From Pseudomonas kilonensis (GTDB lineage: Bacteria; Pseudomonadota; Gammaproteobacteria; Pseudomonadales; Pseudomonadaceae): DNA of 64,000 nucleotides. Under the pieces are notes generated by a model. It worked only from the letters and a program-made list of their open reading frames with translations. It searched no databases and was not told the origin of the DNA. The position numbers were made by a program, and so were the translations under genes. The DNA is taken from the NCBI RefSeq assembly GCF_001269885.1, contig NZ_LHVH01000035.1, forward strand, positions 248,001 through 312,000, in the 5' to 3' direction. This document shows, piece after piece, positions 16,716-25,561 of this stretch. Position 1 is the first letter of the stretch. Each line of letters opens with the position of its first letter.

Positions 16716-17438
16716 ATGCTGCGTTTATTATTTCGACGATTCCTTAAAGCCCTGCTCTGGTTCGCCGTTGGCAGCGTTGTGCTCGTGCTGTTGTTTCGCG
16801 TGGTGCCGCCGCCGTTCACGGCGCTGATGATCGAGCGCAAGGTTGAATCCTGGTTCGGCGGCGAACCCATCGACCTGCAACGCACCTGGCAGCCTTGGGA
16901 CCAGATCTCCGACAGCCTGAAAGTCGCAGTGATCGCTGGCGAAGATCAGAAATTTCCCGAGCACTGGGGCTTCGACATCGGCGCGATCCAGGCCGCGTTC
17001 GCCCACAATGGGCGTGGCGGTTCGATTCGCGGCGCCAGCACCCTCAGCCAGCAAGTGTCCAAGAACCTGTTCCTATGGTCGGGCCGCAGCTGGCTGCGCA
17101 AGGGGCTGGAGGCTTGGTTCACCGCACTGATCGAAGTGCTCTGGCCCAAGCAGCGGATCCTCGAGGTGTACCTCAACAGCGTCGAGTGGGATGACGGCGT
17201 GTTCGGGGCCGAAGCCGCAGCACGGCATCATTTTCGTATCAGCGCCGACGCCTTGTCCCGGCAACAGGCCAGCCTGTTGGCGGCGGTACTGCCCAACCCG
17301 CGGAAATGGAGCGCCAGCCGGCCCAGCCCCTATGTGCTACGGCGGGCGGGCTGGATTCGCCAGCAGATGAGCCAGTTGGGGGGCGACAGTTATTTGCTGG
17401 AACTCAATAATTCGCGGCGAGCGCCTTGGGCCCAGTAG
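16716..17438 (+). CDS. mtgA: Monofunctional biosynthetic peptidoglycan transglycosylase
   Basis: 240 residues. One N-terminal membrane anchor (about residues 10-30) precedes a GT51 domain. The catalytic Glu is Glu76 in AGEDQKFPEHWG, followed by GASTLSQQVSKNLFLW, RILEVYLNSVEW and GAEAAARHHF. It polymerises lipid II into glycan strands without a transpeptidase domain. The start at 16716 matches the family; longer upstream readings run through the divergent DUF423 gene. Confidence 0.95.
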   Translation: MLRLLFRRFLKALLWFAVGSVVLVLLFRVVPPPFTALMIERKVESWFGGEPIDLQRTWQPWDQISDSLKVAVIAGEDQKFPEHWGFDIGAIQAAFAHNGRGGSIRGASTLSQQVSKNLFLWSGRSWLRKGLEAWFTALIEVLWPKQRILEVYLNSVEWDDGVFGAEAAARHHFRISADALSRQQASLLAAVLPNPRKWSASRPSPYVLRRAGWIRQQMSQLGGDSYLLELNNSRRAPWAQ

Positions 17439-17464
17439 CCGGACGCTGAAGCCTCTCCCTGCAT

Positions 17465-17571
17465 GATCGTTCCCACGCTCTGCGTGGAAATGCAGCACGG
17501 GACGCTCCGCGTCCCAAAGCGTGACGCGGAGCGTCACAGGATGCGTTTCCACGCAGAGCGTGGGAACGATC
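17465..17571. repeat. Inverted repeat (GATCGTTCCCACGCTCTGCG family)
   Basis: GATCGTTCCCACGCTCTGCG is mirrored by CGCAGAGCGTGGGAACGATC. An inner pair, GGGACGCTCCGCGTC and GACGCGGAGCGTC, makes a cruciform-like core. It sits between mtgA and rpoH, and the family recurs at 40284-40385. Confidence 0.9.
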
Positions 17572-17597
17572 ACAGCAGGGGATTGCATCGCACAAAC

Positions 17598-17633
17598 AAA
17601 AACGCCCCGATCATCACTGATCGGGGCGTTTTT
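17598..17633. terminator. Bidirectional intrinsic terminator between mtgA and rpoH
   Basis: AACGCCCCGATCA-TCAC-TGATCGGGGCGTT is a perfect 13-bp stem with a 4-base loop. It is flanked by A's on the left and T's on the right, so a U-tract follows in both directions. Confidence 0.9.
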
Positions 17634-17649
17634 ATGGCCGCTATCGCAG

Positions 17650-18504
17650 TCAGGCGGCGATCGACACCTTGAGCTTGTTCATCGCGCTCTTCTCAAGCTG
17701 GCGAATCCGCTCGGCCGACACGTTGTACTTCTGCGCCAGGTCGTGCAGCGTGGCTTTTTCCTCGGCCAGCCAGCGCTGGTAGAGGATGTCGCGGCTGCGT
17801 TCGTCCAGCACTTCCAGGGCTTCGTGCAGGTTGGTGTTGGAGTTGTCGCTCCAGTCGGCGTCTTCCAGTTGACGCGCCGGGTCGTACCGGTGGTCTTCCA
17901 GGTAGTTGGCCGGCGATTGGAAAGCGCTGTCGTCGTCCGCTTCGGCGGCCGGGTCGAAGGCCATGTCATGGCCGGTCAGGCGGCTTTCCATCTCGCGCAC
18001 TTCCCGCGGCTCTACGCCCAGGCTTTCGGCGACACGATGGACTTCTTCGTTGTTCAGCCAGGCCAGACGCTTCTTCTGGCTGCGCAGGTTGAAGAACAGC
18101 TTGCGCTGGGCCTTGGTGGTCGCGACTTTCACGATGCGCCAGTTGCGCAGGATGAACTCGTGGATTTCCGCCTTGATCCAGTGCACCGCAAACGACACCA
18201 GGCGCACGCCCATTTCCGGGTTGAAACGCTTGACCGCCTTCATCAGGCCGACGTTGCCTTCCTGGATCAGGTCGGCCTGGGCCAGCCCGTAGCCGGAATA
18301 GCTGCGGGCGATATGTACGACAAAACGCAGGTGGGCGAGCACCATCTGCCGAGCCGCCTCAAGATCCTGCTCATAATAGAGACTCTCGGCCAGTTCACGC
18401 TCCTGCTCGGGGGTCAGCAAGGGAATGCTGTTGACCGTGTGCACATAGGCCTCCAGGTTCGCACCCGGGACCAGAGCATAAGCAGGTTGCAAAGAAGTGG
18501 TCAT
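17650..18504 (-). CDS. rpoH: RNA polymerase sigma factor RpoH (heat shock sigma 32)
   Basis: 284 residues. Region 2 reads LIQEGNVGLMKAVKRFNPEMG and SFAVHWIKAEIHEFI. The RpoH box is QRKLFFNLRSQKKR. The region 4.2 helix-turn-helix ends TLHDLAQKYNVSAERIRQLE. It directs core polymerase to heat-shock promoters. The start is MTTSLQPAYAL, the conserved family start and length. It lies downstream of ftsX in the classic ftsY-ftsE-ftsX-rpoH order, with a 114-base gap that can hold its own promoters. Confidence 0.97.
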   Translation of the reverse strand: MTTSLQPAYALVPGANLEAYVHTVNSIPLLTPEQERELAESLYYEQDLEAARQMVLAHLRFVVHIARSYSGYGLAQADLIQEGNVGLMKAVKRFNPEMGVRLVSFAVHWIKAEIHEFILRNWRIVKVATTKAQRKLFFNLRSQKKRLAWLNNEEVHRVAESLGVEPREVREMESRLTGHDMAFDPAAEADDDSAFQSPANYLEDHRYDPARQLEDADWSDNSNTNLHEALEVLDERSRDILYQRWLAEEKATLHDLAQKYNVSAERIRQLEKSAMNKLKVSIAA

Positions 18505-18560
18505 ACGAAAAAACCTCCGACTCACATAACTCGTGCAGTTCAGCACTGCGAAAATTGACC

Positions 18561-18582
18561 GGGAACCCTAGGACAAGTTCCC
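18561..18582 (-). promoter_or_regulatory. Inverted repeat in the rpoH leader/promoter region
   Basis: GGGAAC-N10-GTTCCC lies between the ftsX stop and the rpoH start. On the minus strand TTGACC precedes it, which resembles a -35 element, but I see no convincing -10 at the right distance. It may be an operator, an RNA hairpin or chance. Confidence 0.3.
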
Positions 18583-18618
18583 ACAAAAATTGAAAGGTCA
18601 ATACACGCAAAAAAACAC

Positions 18619-19641
18619 TTATTTTGGCGCAAGCTCACGCAAGTGGCGTGCGACCGCAATCCATGCACCGATATAACCCAACAGCACCGCGCCAAGCAAG
18701 AGCGACAGACCGTCGGCGGCTGGCACACCGGCCAGCGAGAAATCACTGCCGTACAAACCGGCCAACCCTGTTACCGCATCGTTCAGCCAGTCCAGGCCGA
18801 ACGCCAATACACCCCAGGACAGAATCCCGGCACCGAAGCCATACAGCGCGCCCATATAAAGGAAGGGCCTGCGTACATAGCTGTCCGTACCGCCGACGAG
18901 TTTAATCACTTCTATCTCGGTGCGGCGGTTTTCAATATGAAGACGAATGGTATTGCCTATCACCAAAAGTAATGCAGAAACCAGCAGCACCGTCAGGCCG
19001 AAGACAAACCGGTCGCCGAGCTTGAGGATCGCCGCAAGACGCTCGACCCAGACTAGATCAAGTTGCGCCTGTTGTACCTTCGGCAACTCGGAAAGTCTTT
19101 GTCTTAATGCTTCAAGGGTCGGCTTGTCGACTTCGTTTGGCGTCACCAGCACCACGCCCGGCAGCGGGTTCTCCGGCAGCTCCTTGAGGGCTTCGCCCAG
19201 GCCGGACTGCTGCTGGAATTCCTCAAGCGCCTGTTCGCGCCCGATGTATTCGGCATCGGCCACGCCCGGCATGGCCTTGATCTGCTCGCGCAACGCCTGG
19301 CCCTCGCCGGGGCTCGCGTCCATCTGCAGGTACAGGGAAATCTGCGCCGCGCGCTGCCAGGAACCGCCCAGGCGCTCCACATTATTCAGCAATAATGACA
19401 GCCCCATGGGCAGGCTCAGGGCAACCGCCATCACCATGCAGGTAAAGAAGCTGCCGATGGGTTGCTTGCCCAGGCGCCGCAGACTGTCCAGCAGGCTGGC
19501 GCGATGGCTTTCGATCCAGGCGCGCAGCAGCGTGGCGAAGTCCGGGCCGTCGTCATCGTCGCGTTTTTTCTTTTGCGGCTGCGGATCGGAGGCCTTCGGG
19601 GCCACGCGTTCGGCCACTTTCGGGCTGCGAGTAGCACTCAT
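18619..19641 (-). CDS. ftsX: Cell division protein FtsX
   Basis: 340 residues. A charged cytoplasmic N-terminus (KKKRDDDDG) is followed by TM1 (about residues 70-90), a periplasmic domain of roughly 120 residues and three C-terminal membrane helices. Family points are RTEIEVIKLVGGTDSYVRRPFLY and LLGYIGAWIAVARHLREL. FtsX is the permease-like partner of FtsE and controls septal peptidoglycan hydrolases through its periplasmic loop. It overlaps ftsE by 4 bases. Confidence 0.96.
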   Translation of the reverse strand: MSATRSPKVAERVAPKASDPQPQKKKRDDDDGPDFATLLRAWIESHRASLLDSLRRLGKQPIGSFFTCMVMAVALSLPMGLSLLLNNVERLGGSWQRAAQISLYLQMDASPGEGQALREQIKAMPGVADAEYIGREQALEEFQQQSGLGEALKELPENPLPGVVLVTPNEVDKPTLEALRQRLSELPKVQQAQLDLVWVERLAAILKLGDRFVFGLTVLLVSALLLVIGNTIRLHIENRRTEIEVIKLVGGTDSYVRRPFLYMGALYGFGAGILSWGVLAFGLDWLNDAVTGLAGLYGSDFSLAGVPAADGLSLLLGAVLLGYIGAWIAVARHLRELAPK

Positions 19642-20309
19642 ACGCCAGCCTCCCCGTCACCAATCAGGCGTCCGCGCTGCAACGTGAGCATGCGGTGACG
19701 CATGCGCGCGATCAATGCCAGGTCGTGACTGGCAATCAGCACGCTGGTGCCCAGGCGGTTGATGTCTTCGAATACGCCCATGATCTCCGCCGCCAGGCGC
19801 GGGTCGAGGTTACCGGTGGGTTCGTCCGCCAGCAGCAAGGCCGGGCGATGGACGATGGCACGGGCGATGCCGACGCGCTGTTGCTGACCGGTGGACAGGT
19901 CGCCCGGGTACAGGTCGGTCTTGTCCGACAGGGCCACACGCTCCAGGGCCGAGTCCACGCGCTTGATGATCTCGGCCTTGGACAGGCCCAGGATCTGCAA
20001 CGGCAACGCCACGTTGTTGAACACCGTGCGGTCGAACAGCAATTGGTGATTCTGGAACACCACGCCGATCTGCCGTCGCAGGTAGGGAATCTGGGCATTG
20101 CTGATGGTGCTCAGGTCCTGGCCGGCCAGCAGCAGTTTGCCGGTGGAGGGCCGCTCCATCGCCAGCAGCAGGCGCAGCAAGGTACTTTTACCGGCGCCGG
20201 AATGGCCGGTGACAAACAGAAACTCGCCCCGACGGACCCGAAAGCTCAGCTCATGCAAGCCGACGTGACCGTTCGGATAGCGTTTACCGACCTGTTCGAA
20301 ACGAATCAT
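19638..20309 (-). CDS. ftsE: Cell division ATP-binding protein FtsE
   Basis: 223 residues, ABC ATPase. Walker A is GHSGAGKST (residues 35-43), the Q-loop region is RRQIGVVFQNHQLL, the signature is LSTGQQQRVGIARA, Walker B is LLLADEPTGNLD and the H-loop is LIASHD. It pairs with FtsX at the septum. Both ends overlap neighbours by 4 bases (ftsY upstream, ftsX downstream). Confidence 0.97.
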   Translation of the reverse strand: MIRFEQVGKRYPNGHVGLHELSFRVRRGEFLFVTGHSGAGKSTLLRLLLAMERPSTGKLLLAGQDLSTISNAQIPYLRRQIGVVFQNHQLLFDRTVFNNVALPLQILGLSKAEIIKRVDSALERVALSDKTDLYPGDLSTGQQQRVGIARAIVHRPALLLADEPTGNLDPRLAAEIMGVFEDINRLGTSVLIASHDLALIARMRHRMLTLQRGRLIGDGEAGV

Positions 20310-21739
20310 GCATGCTCCCGTTCGGCAAACAGTGCCTGGACAAAGGGCTCGGCTTCAAAGGCGCGCAAGTCGTCGATGCCTTCACCCACGCCGATATAGC
20401 GGATGGGCAGGCCGAACTGCTTGGCCAGGGCGAAAATCACCCCGCCCTTGGCGGTGCCGTCGAGCTTGGTCAGGGCCAGCCCAGTCAGTTCGACGGTCTG
20501 GTTGAATTGCTTGGCCTGGTTGATGGCGTTCTGGCCGGTACCGGCGTCCAGCACCAGCAGCACTTCGTGGGGTGCGTCGGCGTCGAGCTTGCCGATCACC
20601 CGGCGCACCTTCTTCAATTCTTCCATCAGGTTGTCTTTGGTGTGCAGGCGACCGGCCGTGTCGGCGATCAACACATCGATGCCACGGGCCTTGGCCGCTT
20701 GCACGGCGTCGAAGATCACCGAAGCGGAGTCGGCGCCGGTGTGCTGGGCGATCACCGGGATCTTGTTGCGCTCGCCCCACACTTGCAGTTGTTCGACCGC
20801 GGCGGCACGGAAGGTGTCGCCCGCCGCCAGCATGACTTTCTTGCCTTCGAGCTGCAGCTTCTTGGCCAGCTTGCCGATGGTGGTGGTCTTGCCTGCACCG
20901 TTGACGCCGACGACCAGGATCACGAACGGCTTGTTCTGCGAGGCGATCACCAGCGGTTTTTCCACCGGCTTGAGCAGGCTGGTCAGCTCGCCTTGCAGGG
21001 ATTTGTACAGCGCATCGGCGTCGGTCAGCTGCTTGCGCGCGACCTTCTGGGTCAGGCTCTGGATAATCACCGAGGTGGCCTCGACACCGACGTCGGCGGT
21101 CAGCAGGCGGGTCTCGATGTCTTCCAGCAATTCGTCGTCGATGACTTTTTTGCCCAGGAACAGGCTGGCCATGCCTTCGCCGATGCTGGCGCTGGTCTTG
21201 GACAGGCCTTGCTTGAGGCGGGCGAAGAAACCGACCTTGTTTTCCTCGGCGCTACGGACGGGCTCGACGGGGGCGATGGCTTCCAACAGGGCAGGTGCCG
21301 GTTCGGGCACGGCTTGCGCAACCAAGGGCGCAACGACGGCGACCGGCGGCTCAATGACAGCGTCGACGACTGGCGCCTCGACAACCTGCGTCGGCGCGGG
21401 AATCGGCGGGGTGATATGGGGCGCCGCTTCCTCGACCAGCGCAACCGGTTCTTCCGCCACCGGCAAGGTCAACCAGGGGGTTTGCTCGACGGGCGGGGTC
21501 AGCGGCTGCTCGGCCACCGGCTCTACAACGGTCTCAGCCTCGACCGGCTGCAGCACCGGCTCGGCAATCGGCAGGACGATGGGCGCAGTTGCTTCGGCCA
21601 CGGCCTCGGCGGCGGGCTCAGGCAGCGGTTGTGGCTGTTCGACGACGGTTTCCTGCGGCTTCTTGCGCAGCCATCCGAACAGGCCTTTTTTCTCGCCAGC
21701 CGCAGCTGGGGTCTTCTTGTCGTCGTTGGAACCAAACAT
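20306..21739 (-). CDS. ftsY: Signal recognition particle receptor FtsY
   Basis: 477 residues. An N-terminal A domain of about 165 residues is very rich in Val, Pro, Glu and Ala. The NG domain follows: N-domain helices from KVGFFARLKQGLSKTS, G1 GVNGAGKTTTIGKLAKKL, DTFRAAAVEQLQVW, DTAGRLHTKDNLMEEL and the TKLDGTAKGG guanine motif. It receives ribosome-SRP complexes at the inner membrane. First gene of the ftsY-ftsE-ftsX unit. Confidence 0.97.
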   Translation of the reverse strand: MFGSNDDKKTPAAAGEKKGLFGWLRKKPQETVVEQPQPLPEPAAEAVAEATAPIVLPIAEPVLQPVEAETVVEPVAEQPLTPPVEQTPWLTLPVAEEPVALVEEAAPHITPPIPAPTQVVEAPVVDAVIEPPVAVVAPLVAQAVPEPAPALLEAIAPVEPVRSAEENKVGFFARLKQGLSKTSASIGEGMASLFLGKKVIDDELLEDIETRLLTADVGVEATSVIIQSLTQKVARKQLTDADALYKSLQGELTSLLKPVEKPLVIASQNKPFVILVVGVNGAGKTTTIGKLAKKLQLEGKKVMLAAGDTFRAAAVEQLQVWGERNKIPVIAQHTGADSASVIFDAVQAAKARGIDVLIADTAGRLHTKDNLMEELKKVRRVIGKLDADAPHEVLLVLDAGTGQNAINQAKQFNQTVELTGLALTKLDGTAKGGVIFALAKQFGLPIRYIGVGEGIDDLRAFEAEPFVQALFAEREHA

Positions 21740-22083
21740 GGAGGACGGCTATCTCACGGTAGCGACGCGCCACAAGGGCGCCTCGGTGATAAATATTCAA
21801 TGCTGAACAGACTGCGTTTCATCCAGCTTGTTCACGCGCAACATTTTGTCGAGGCGTCCCGAGGACACCCCAAAGTCGATTTTTTCGAAGGACTGGTACG
21901 GCATCATCGGCGAAAACGCCGGGATCAACGAGCAAACCCGGTGTTTCTCCGGGGAACCCAGACAACCCCGGGCCGATAAAAGGCCCGATAGGCGTGGCCG
22001 CCAGTAAAACGGATCAGTATCCTAGCACCTCCTCGCCTGCTGAGGCTAAGGCCAAGCAGGCAACCCAACAGGTTTAAACACGA
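21740..22083. other. Divergent gap between ftsY and the M16 peptidase genes
   Basis: 344 bases without a supportable gene. It must contain promoters for both directions. A short hairpin, GGGCC-gataaaa-GGCCC, lies near 21971-21987. No repeat element of the kinds seen at convergent junctions is present. Confidence 0.5.
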
Positions 22084-23439
22084 ATGAATGCTCTTGCCCG
22101 CCGCGCCGCAGGCCTGCTGTTCAGCACAGTTTGTCTGCCCTTTTCAGCCTTGGCTGCCGACCCACAACCCACCCACGAATTTACCCTCGACAACGGCCTG
22201 AAGGTCGTCGTGCGCGAAGACCATCGTGCGCCGGTGGTGGTCTCCCAGGTCTGGTACAAGGTTGGCTCCAGCTACGAAACGCCAGGCCAGACCGGTTTGT
22301 CCCACGCCCTTGAGCACATGATGTTCAAGGGCAGTGAAAAAGTCGGTCCCGGCGAAGCGTCGCTGATCCTGCGCGACCTCGGTGCCGAAGAGAACGCCTT
22401 CACCAGCGATGACTTCACCGCCTATTACCAAGTACTGGCCCGCGACCGCCTGGGCGTGGCCTTCGAACTGGAAGCCGACCGCATGGCCAGCCTGCGCCTG
22501 CCACCGGAGGAGTTCAGCCGCGAGATCGAGGTGATCAAGGAAGAGCGCCGCATGCGCACCGACGACAAGCCCATGTCCAAGGCCTACGAGCGCTTCAAGG
22601 CCATGGCTTACCCGGCCAGCGGCTACCACACGCCGACCATCGGCTGGATGGCCGACCTGGACCGGATGACCGTCGAGGAGCTGCGGCACTGGTACGAATC
22701 CTGGTACACCCCGAACAACGCGACCCTGGTGGTGGTCGGCGACGTGACGCCGGACGAGGTCAAGTCCCTGGCCCAGCGCTATTTCGGCCCGATTGCCCGG
22801 CGCGCGGTGCCGGTGGCGAAAATCCCCCTGGAGCTGGCCGAACCCGGCGAGCGCCAGATCACCCTGCATGTGCAGACCCAACTGCCCAGCGTGATGCTGG
22901 CCTTCAATGTGCCGAGCATCGCCACCGCGACGGACAAGGGCTCAGTCAACGCGCTGCGGCTGATCTCGGCCCTGCTGGACGGCGGCTACAGCGGGCGGAT
23001 CCCGACCCAACTGGAGCGCGGCGAAGAGCTGGTGTCCGGCGGTTCGTCGAGCTACGACGCCTTCACCCGCGGCGACACACTGTTCACCTTGTCGGCGACG
23101 CCCAACACGCAGAAAAACAAAACCCTCGCCCAGGCCGAAGCCGGCTTGTGGCGCTTGCTTGAGCAGTTGAAAACCACCGCCCCGACCGCCGACGAACTGG
23201 AACGCGTGCGCGCCCAGGTCATCGCCGGCCTGGTCTATGAGCGCGACTCGATCACCAGCCAGGCCACCGCCATTGGCCAGTTGGAGACCGTCGGTTTGTC
23301 CTGGAAGCTGATGGACACCGAACTCGCCGAACTGCAAAGCGTGACCCCGCAAGATATCCAGAAGGCAGCCCAGCTGTATTTCACCCGCTCGCGCCTGAGC
23401 GTTGCGCATGTCCTGCCCGAGGAGAAAGCTCATGAGTGA
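22084..23439 (+). CDS. M16 family zinc metallopeptidase (catalytic subunit)
   Basis: 451 residues with a signal peptide (residues 1-25, ending ALA|A). The inverted zinc motif HxxEH is His74-Ala-Leu-Glu77-His78 in GLSHALEHMMF. A distal Glu lies about 75 residues later in the EIEVIKEERRMR helix, and a C-terminal M16 half follows. It is a pitrilysin/PqqL-like periplasmic protease. The next gene, a non-catalytic M16 homologue, overlaps by 8 bases, so a heterodimer like other bacterial M16 pairs is likely. Substrate unknown. In P. aeruginosa the pair corresponds to PA0372-PA0371. Confidence 0.93.
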   Translation: MNALARRAAGLLFSTVCLPFSALAADPQPTHEFTLDNGLKVVVREDHRAPVVVSQVWYKVGSSYETPGQTGLSHALEHMMFKGSEKVGPGEASLILRDLGAEENAFTSDDFTAYYQVLARDRLGVAFELEADRMASLRLPPEEFSREIEVIKEERRMRTDDKPMSKAYERFKAMAYPASGYHTPTIGWMADLDRMTVEELRHWYESWYTPNNATLVVVGDVTPDEVKSLAQRYFGPIARRAVPVAKIPLELAEPGERQITLHVQTQLPSVMLAFNVPSIATATDKGSVNALRLISALLDGGYSGRIPTQLERGEELVSGGSSSYDAFTRGDTLFTLSATPNTQKNKTLAQAEAGLWRLLEQLKTTAPTADELERVRAQVIAGLVYERDSITSQATAIGQLETVGLSWKLMDTELAELQSVTPQDIQKAAQLYFTRSRLSVAHVLPEEKAHE

Positions 23440-24922
23440 GCGCAAATCACGGCGCCCGGTGCTGATCGGCCTGGCGCTGATCGCCCTGGCCGGCTCCCTG
23501 GCGTTCTATCTGTCGCCGACCACCGACGTCACCGCCAGCCAGGCATTGGATAACGCCAAGTCCGGCAACAAGCTGCAATCGTTGACCGAACTGAATGACA
23601 AGGCGCCGAGCCGGCGCCAACTCGACGTGCAAACCTGGACAACCGCCGACGGCGCCAAGGTGTTGTTCGTCGAAGCCCGCGAATTGCCAATGTTCGACCT
23701 GCGCCTGACCTTCGCTGCCGGCAGCAGCCAGGACGGCGATGCCCCCGGCCTCGCCCTGCTGACCAACGCCATGCTCAACGAGGGCGTGGCCGGCAAGGAC
23801 GTCAGCGCCATTGCCCAAGGTTTCGAAAGCCTCGGTGCGGACTTCGGCAACGGCGCCTACCGGGACATGGCCGTGGCGTCCCTGCGCAGCCTCAGCGCAG
23901 CCGACAAGCGTGAGCCGGCATTGAAGCTGTTCGCCGAGGTCGTCGGCAAACCGACCTTCCCCGCCGACTCCTTCGCCCGCATCAAGAACCAGATGCTCGC
24001 CGGTTTCGAATACCAGAAACAGAACCCCGGCAAACTGGCCGGCCTGGAACTGATGAAGCGCCTGTACGGCGAGCATCCCTATGCCCATTCCAGCGACGGC
24101 ACCGCCGACAGCATCCCACCGATCACCCTGGCCCAGGCCCGGGCTTTCCACGCCAAAGCCTACGCCGCCGGCAACGCCGTAATCGCGCTGGTGGGGGATT
24201 TGTCCCGCGCCGAAGCCGAAGCGGTTGCCAACCAAGTATCCGCCGCGCTGCCCAAAGGCCCGGCCCTGGCGAAAACCCCGCCACCGGTGGAGCCCAAGGC
24301 GAGCATCGGCCACATCGAATTCCCGTCCAAGCAGACCAACCTGATGCTCGCGCAACTGGGCATTGACCGTGACGATCCGGACTATGCCGCCGTGTCCCTG
24401 GGCAACCAGATCCTCGGCGGTGGTGGCTTCGGCACGCGACTGATGACCGAGGTGCGGGAAAAACGCGGCCTGACCTACGGCGTGTACTCCGGCTTCACGG
24501 CGATGCAATCCCGCGGCCCCTTCATGATCAACCTGCAGACCCGTGCGGAAATGAGCGAAGGCACCTTGAAACTGGTGCAGGACGTGTTCGCCGACTACCT
24601 CAAGAACGGTCCCACCCAGAAAGAACTCGACGACGCCAAGCGTGAGTTGGCCGGCAGTTTCCCGCTGTCCACCGCCAGCAATGCCGACATCGTCGGCCAG
24701 CTCGGTGCCATGGGGTTCTATGACTTGCCGCTGAGCTACCTGGAAGATTTCATGCGCCAGTCCCAGGAACTGACGGTCGAGCAGGTCAAGGCCGCGCTGA
24801 ACAAACACCTGAGCACCGACAAAATGGTCATCGTCACCGCCGGCCCGAGCGTGCCGCAAAAGCCGTTGCCGCCCCCCACTGACAAACCTGCCGAGCAGCC
24901 GCTCGGGGTTCCGGAGCACTAA
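23432..24922 (+). CDS. M16 family peptidase-like protein lacking the zinc motif
   Basis: 496 residues with an uncleaved or cleavable N-terminal hydrophobic segment (residues 10-28). It has an M16 fold, but the region equivalent to HxxEH reads LALLTNAMLNEGVAGKD, with no His pair, so it should be inactive. The C-terminal half keeps LGNQILGGGGFGTRLMTEVREKRG, the substrate-binding R/Y-type region. It starts at ATG 23432 inside the upstream gene and its stop overlaps rsmD. It probably forms a complex with the upstream catalytic subunit. Confidence 0.9.
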   Translation: MSERKSRRPVLIGLALIALAGSLAFYLSPTTDVTASQALDNAKSGNKLQSLTELNDKAPSRRQLDVQTWTTADGAKVLFVEARELPMFDLRLTFAAGSSQDGDAPGLALLTNAMLNEGVAGKDVSAIAQGFESLGADFGNGAYRDMAVASLRSLSAADKREPALKLFAEVVGKPTFPADSFARIKNQMLAGFEYQKQNPGKLAGLELMKRLYGEHPYAHSSDGTADSIPPITLAQARAFHAKAYAAGNAVIALVGDLSRAEAEAVANQVSAALPKGPALAKTPPPVEPKASIGHIEFPSKQTNLMLAQLGIDRDDPDYAAVSLGNQILGGGGFGTRLMTEVREKRGLTYGVYSGFTAMQSRGPFMINLQTRAEMSEGTLKLVQDVFADYLKNGPTQKELDDAKRELAGSFPLSTASNADIVGQLGAMGFYDLPLSYLEDFMRQSQELTVEQVKAALNKHLSTDKMVIVTAGPSVPQKPLPPPTDKPAEQPLGVPEH

Positions 24923-25533
24923 TGGCCCGTCCATCGAATTCCAGCAAGAAACCCGTGCACAACGGTGTGAACCAGTTGCGCATCATCGGCGGCGAATGGC
25001 GCAGCCGGCGCCTGAGCTTCCCGGATGCCCCGGGCCTGCGCCCCACTCCCGACCGCGTGCGCGAAACCCTGTTCAACTGGCTCGCACCCTATGTGGCAGG
25101 TGCCCGGGTGCTCGACCCGTTCGCCGGCAGCGGCGCGCTGTTTCTCGAGGCCCTGTCCCGTGGCGCCGCCATGGGCCAGGCGCTGGACGCCAGCAACCTG
25201 GCGGTCTCCAGCCTGAAAGAACACCTGGGCACGCTGCGCTGCACCGTCGGCCAGGTGCAGACCGCCGACGCCCTGCGCTACCTGGACAGCCAACCGGCGA
25301 CGCCTTTCGACCTGGTGTTCCTCGACCCGCCTTTCAACCAGAACCTGTTGCCGACGGTCTGCGCGCTACTTGAGGACCGTCAGTGGTTGGCCGAGGATTC
25401 CTGGGTCTACACTGAAAGCGAGACCGCCCCGTCCACTCTGGGCTTGCCGGGCAATTGGCGCTTGCATCGCGAGCAGAAATCCGGACGGGTGTATTACGCG
25501 TTGTGGCAGCGTTCGGCAAAGGACATTGGCTGA
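24922..25533 (+). CDS. rsmD: 16S rRNA (guanine(966)-N2)-methyltransferase RsmD
   Basis: 203 residues. Motif I VLDPFAGSGALFLEALSRGA and motif IV VFLDPPFNQNLL (N-methyltransferase DPPF) are both present, along with RIIGGEWRSRRLSF and RPTPDRVRETLFNWL near the start. It methylates G966 of 16S rRNA. The ATG at 24922 overlaps the stop of the M16-like gene by one base. Confidence 0.95.
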   Translation: MARPSNSSKKPVHNGVNQLRIIGGEWRSRRLSFPDAPGLRPTPDRVRETLFNWLAPYVAGARVLDPFAGSGALFLEALSRGAAMGQALDASNLAVSSLKEHLGTLRCTVGQVQTADALRYLDSQPATPFDLVFLDPPFNQNLLPTVCALLEDRQWLAEDSWVYTESETAPSTLGLPGNWRLHREQKSGRVYYALWQRSAKDIG

Positions 25534-25561
25534 ACGGCTGACCAGTGCATCGAGAATAATA

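Noticed and set aside
18561..18589. GGAACC followed by CCACAAA near rpoH, resembling an hrp box
   Set aside because: The spacer is 13 bases rather than 15-16, and the context is a heat-shock sigma gene.
20312..21979. 555-codon plus-strand open frame opposite ftsY
   Set aside because: Its Gly/Asp/Gln/His-rich composition is that of a shadow of ftsY.
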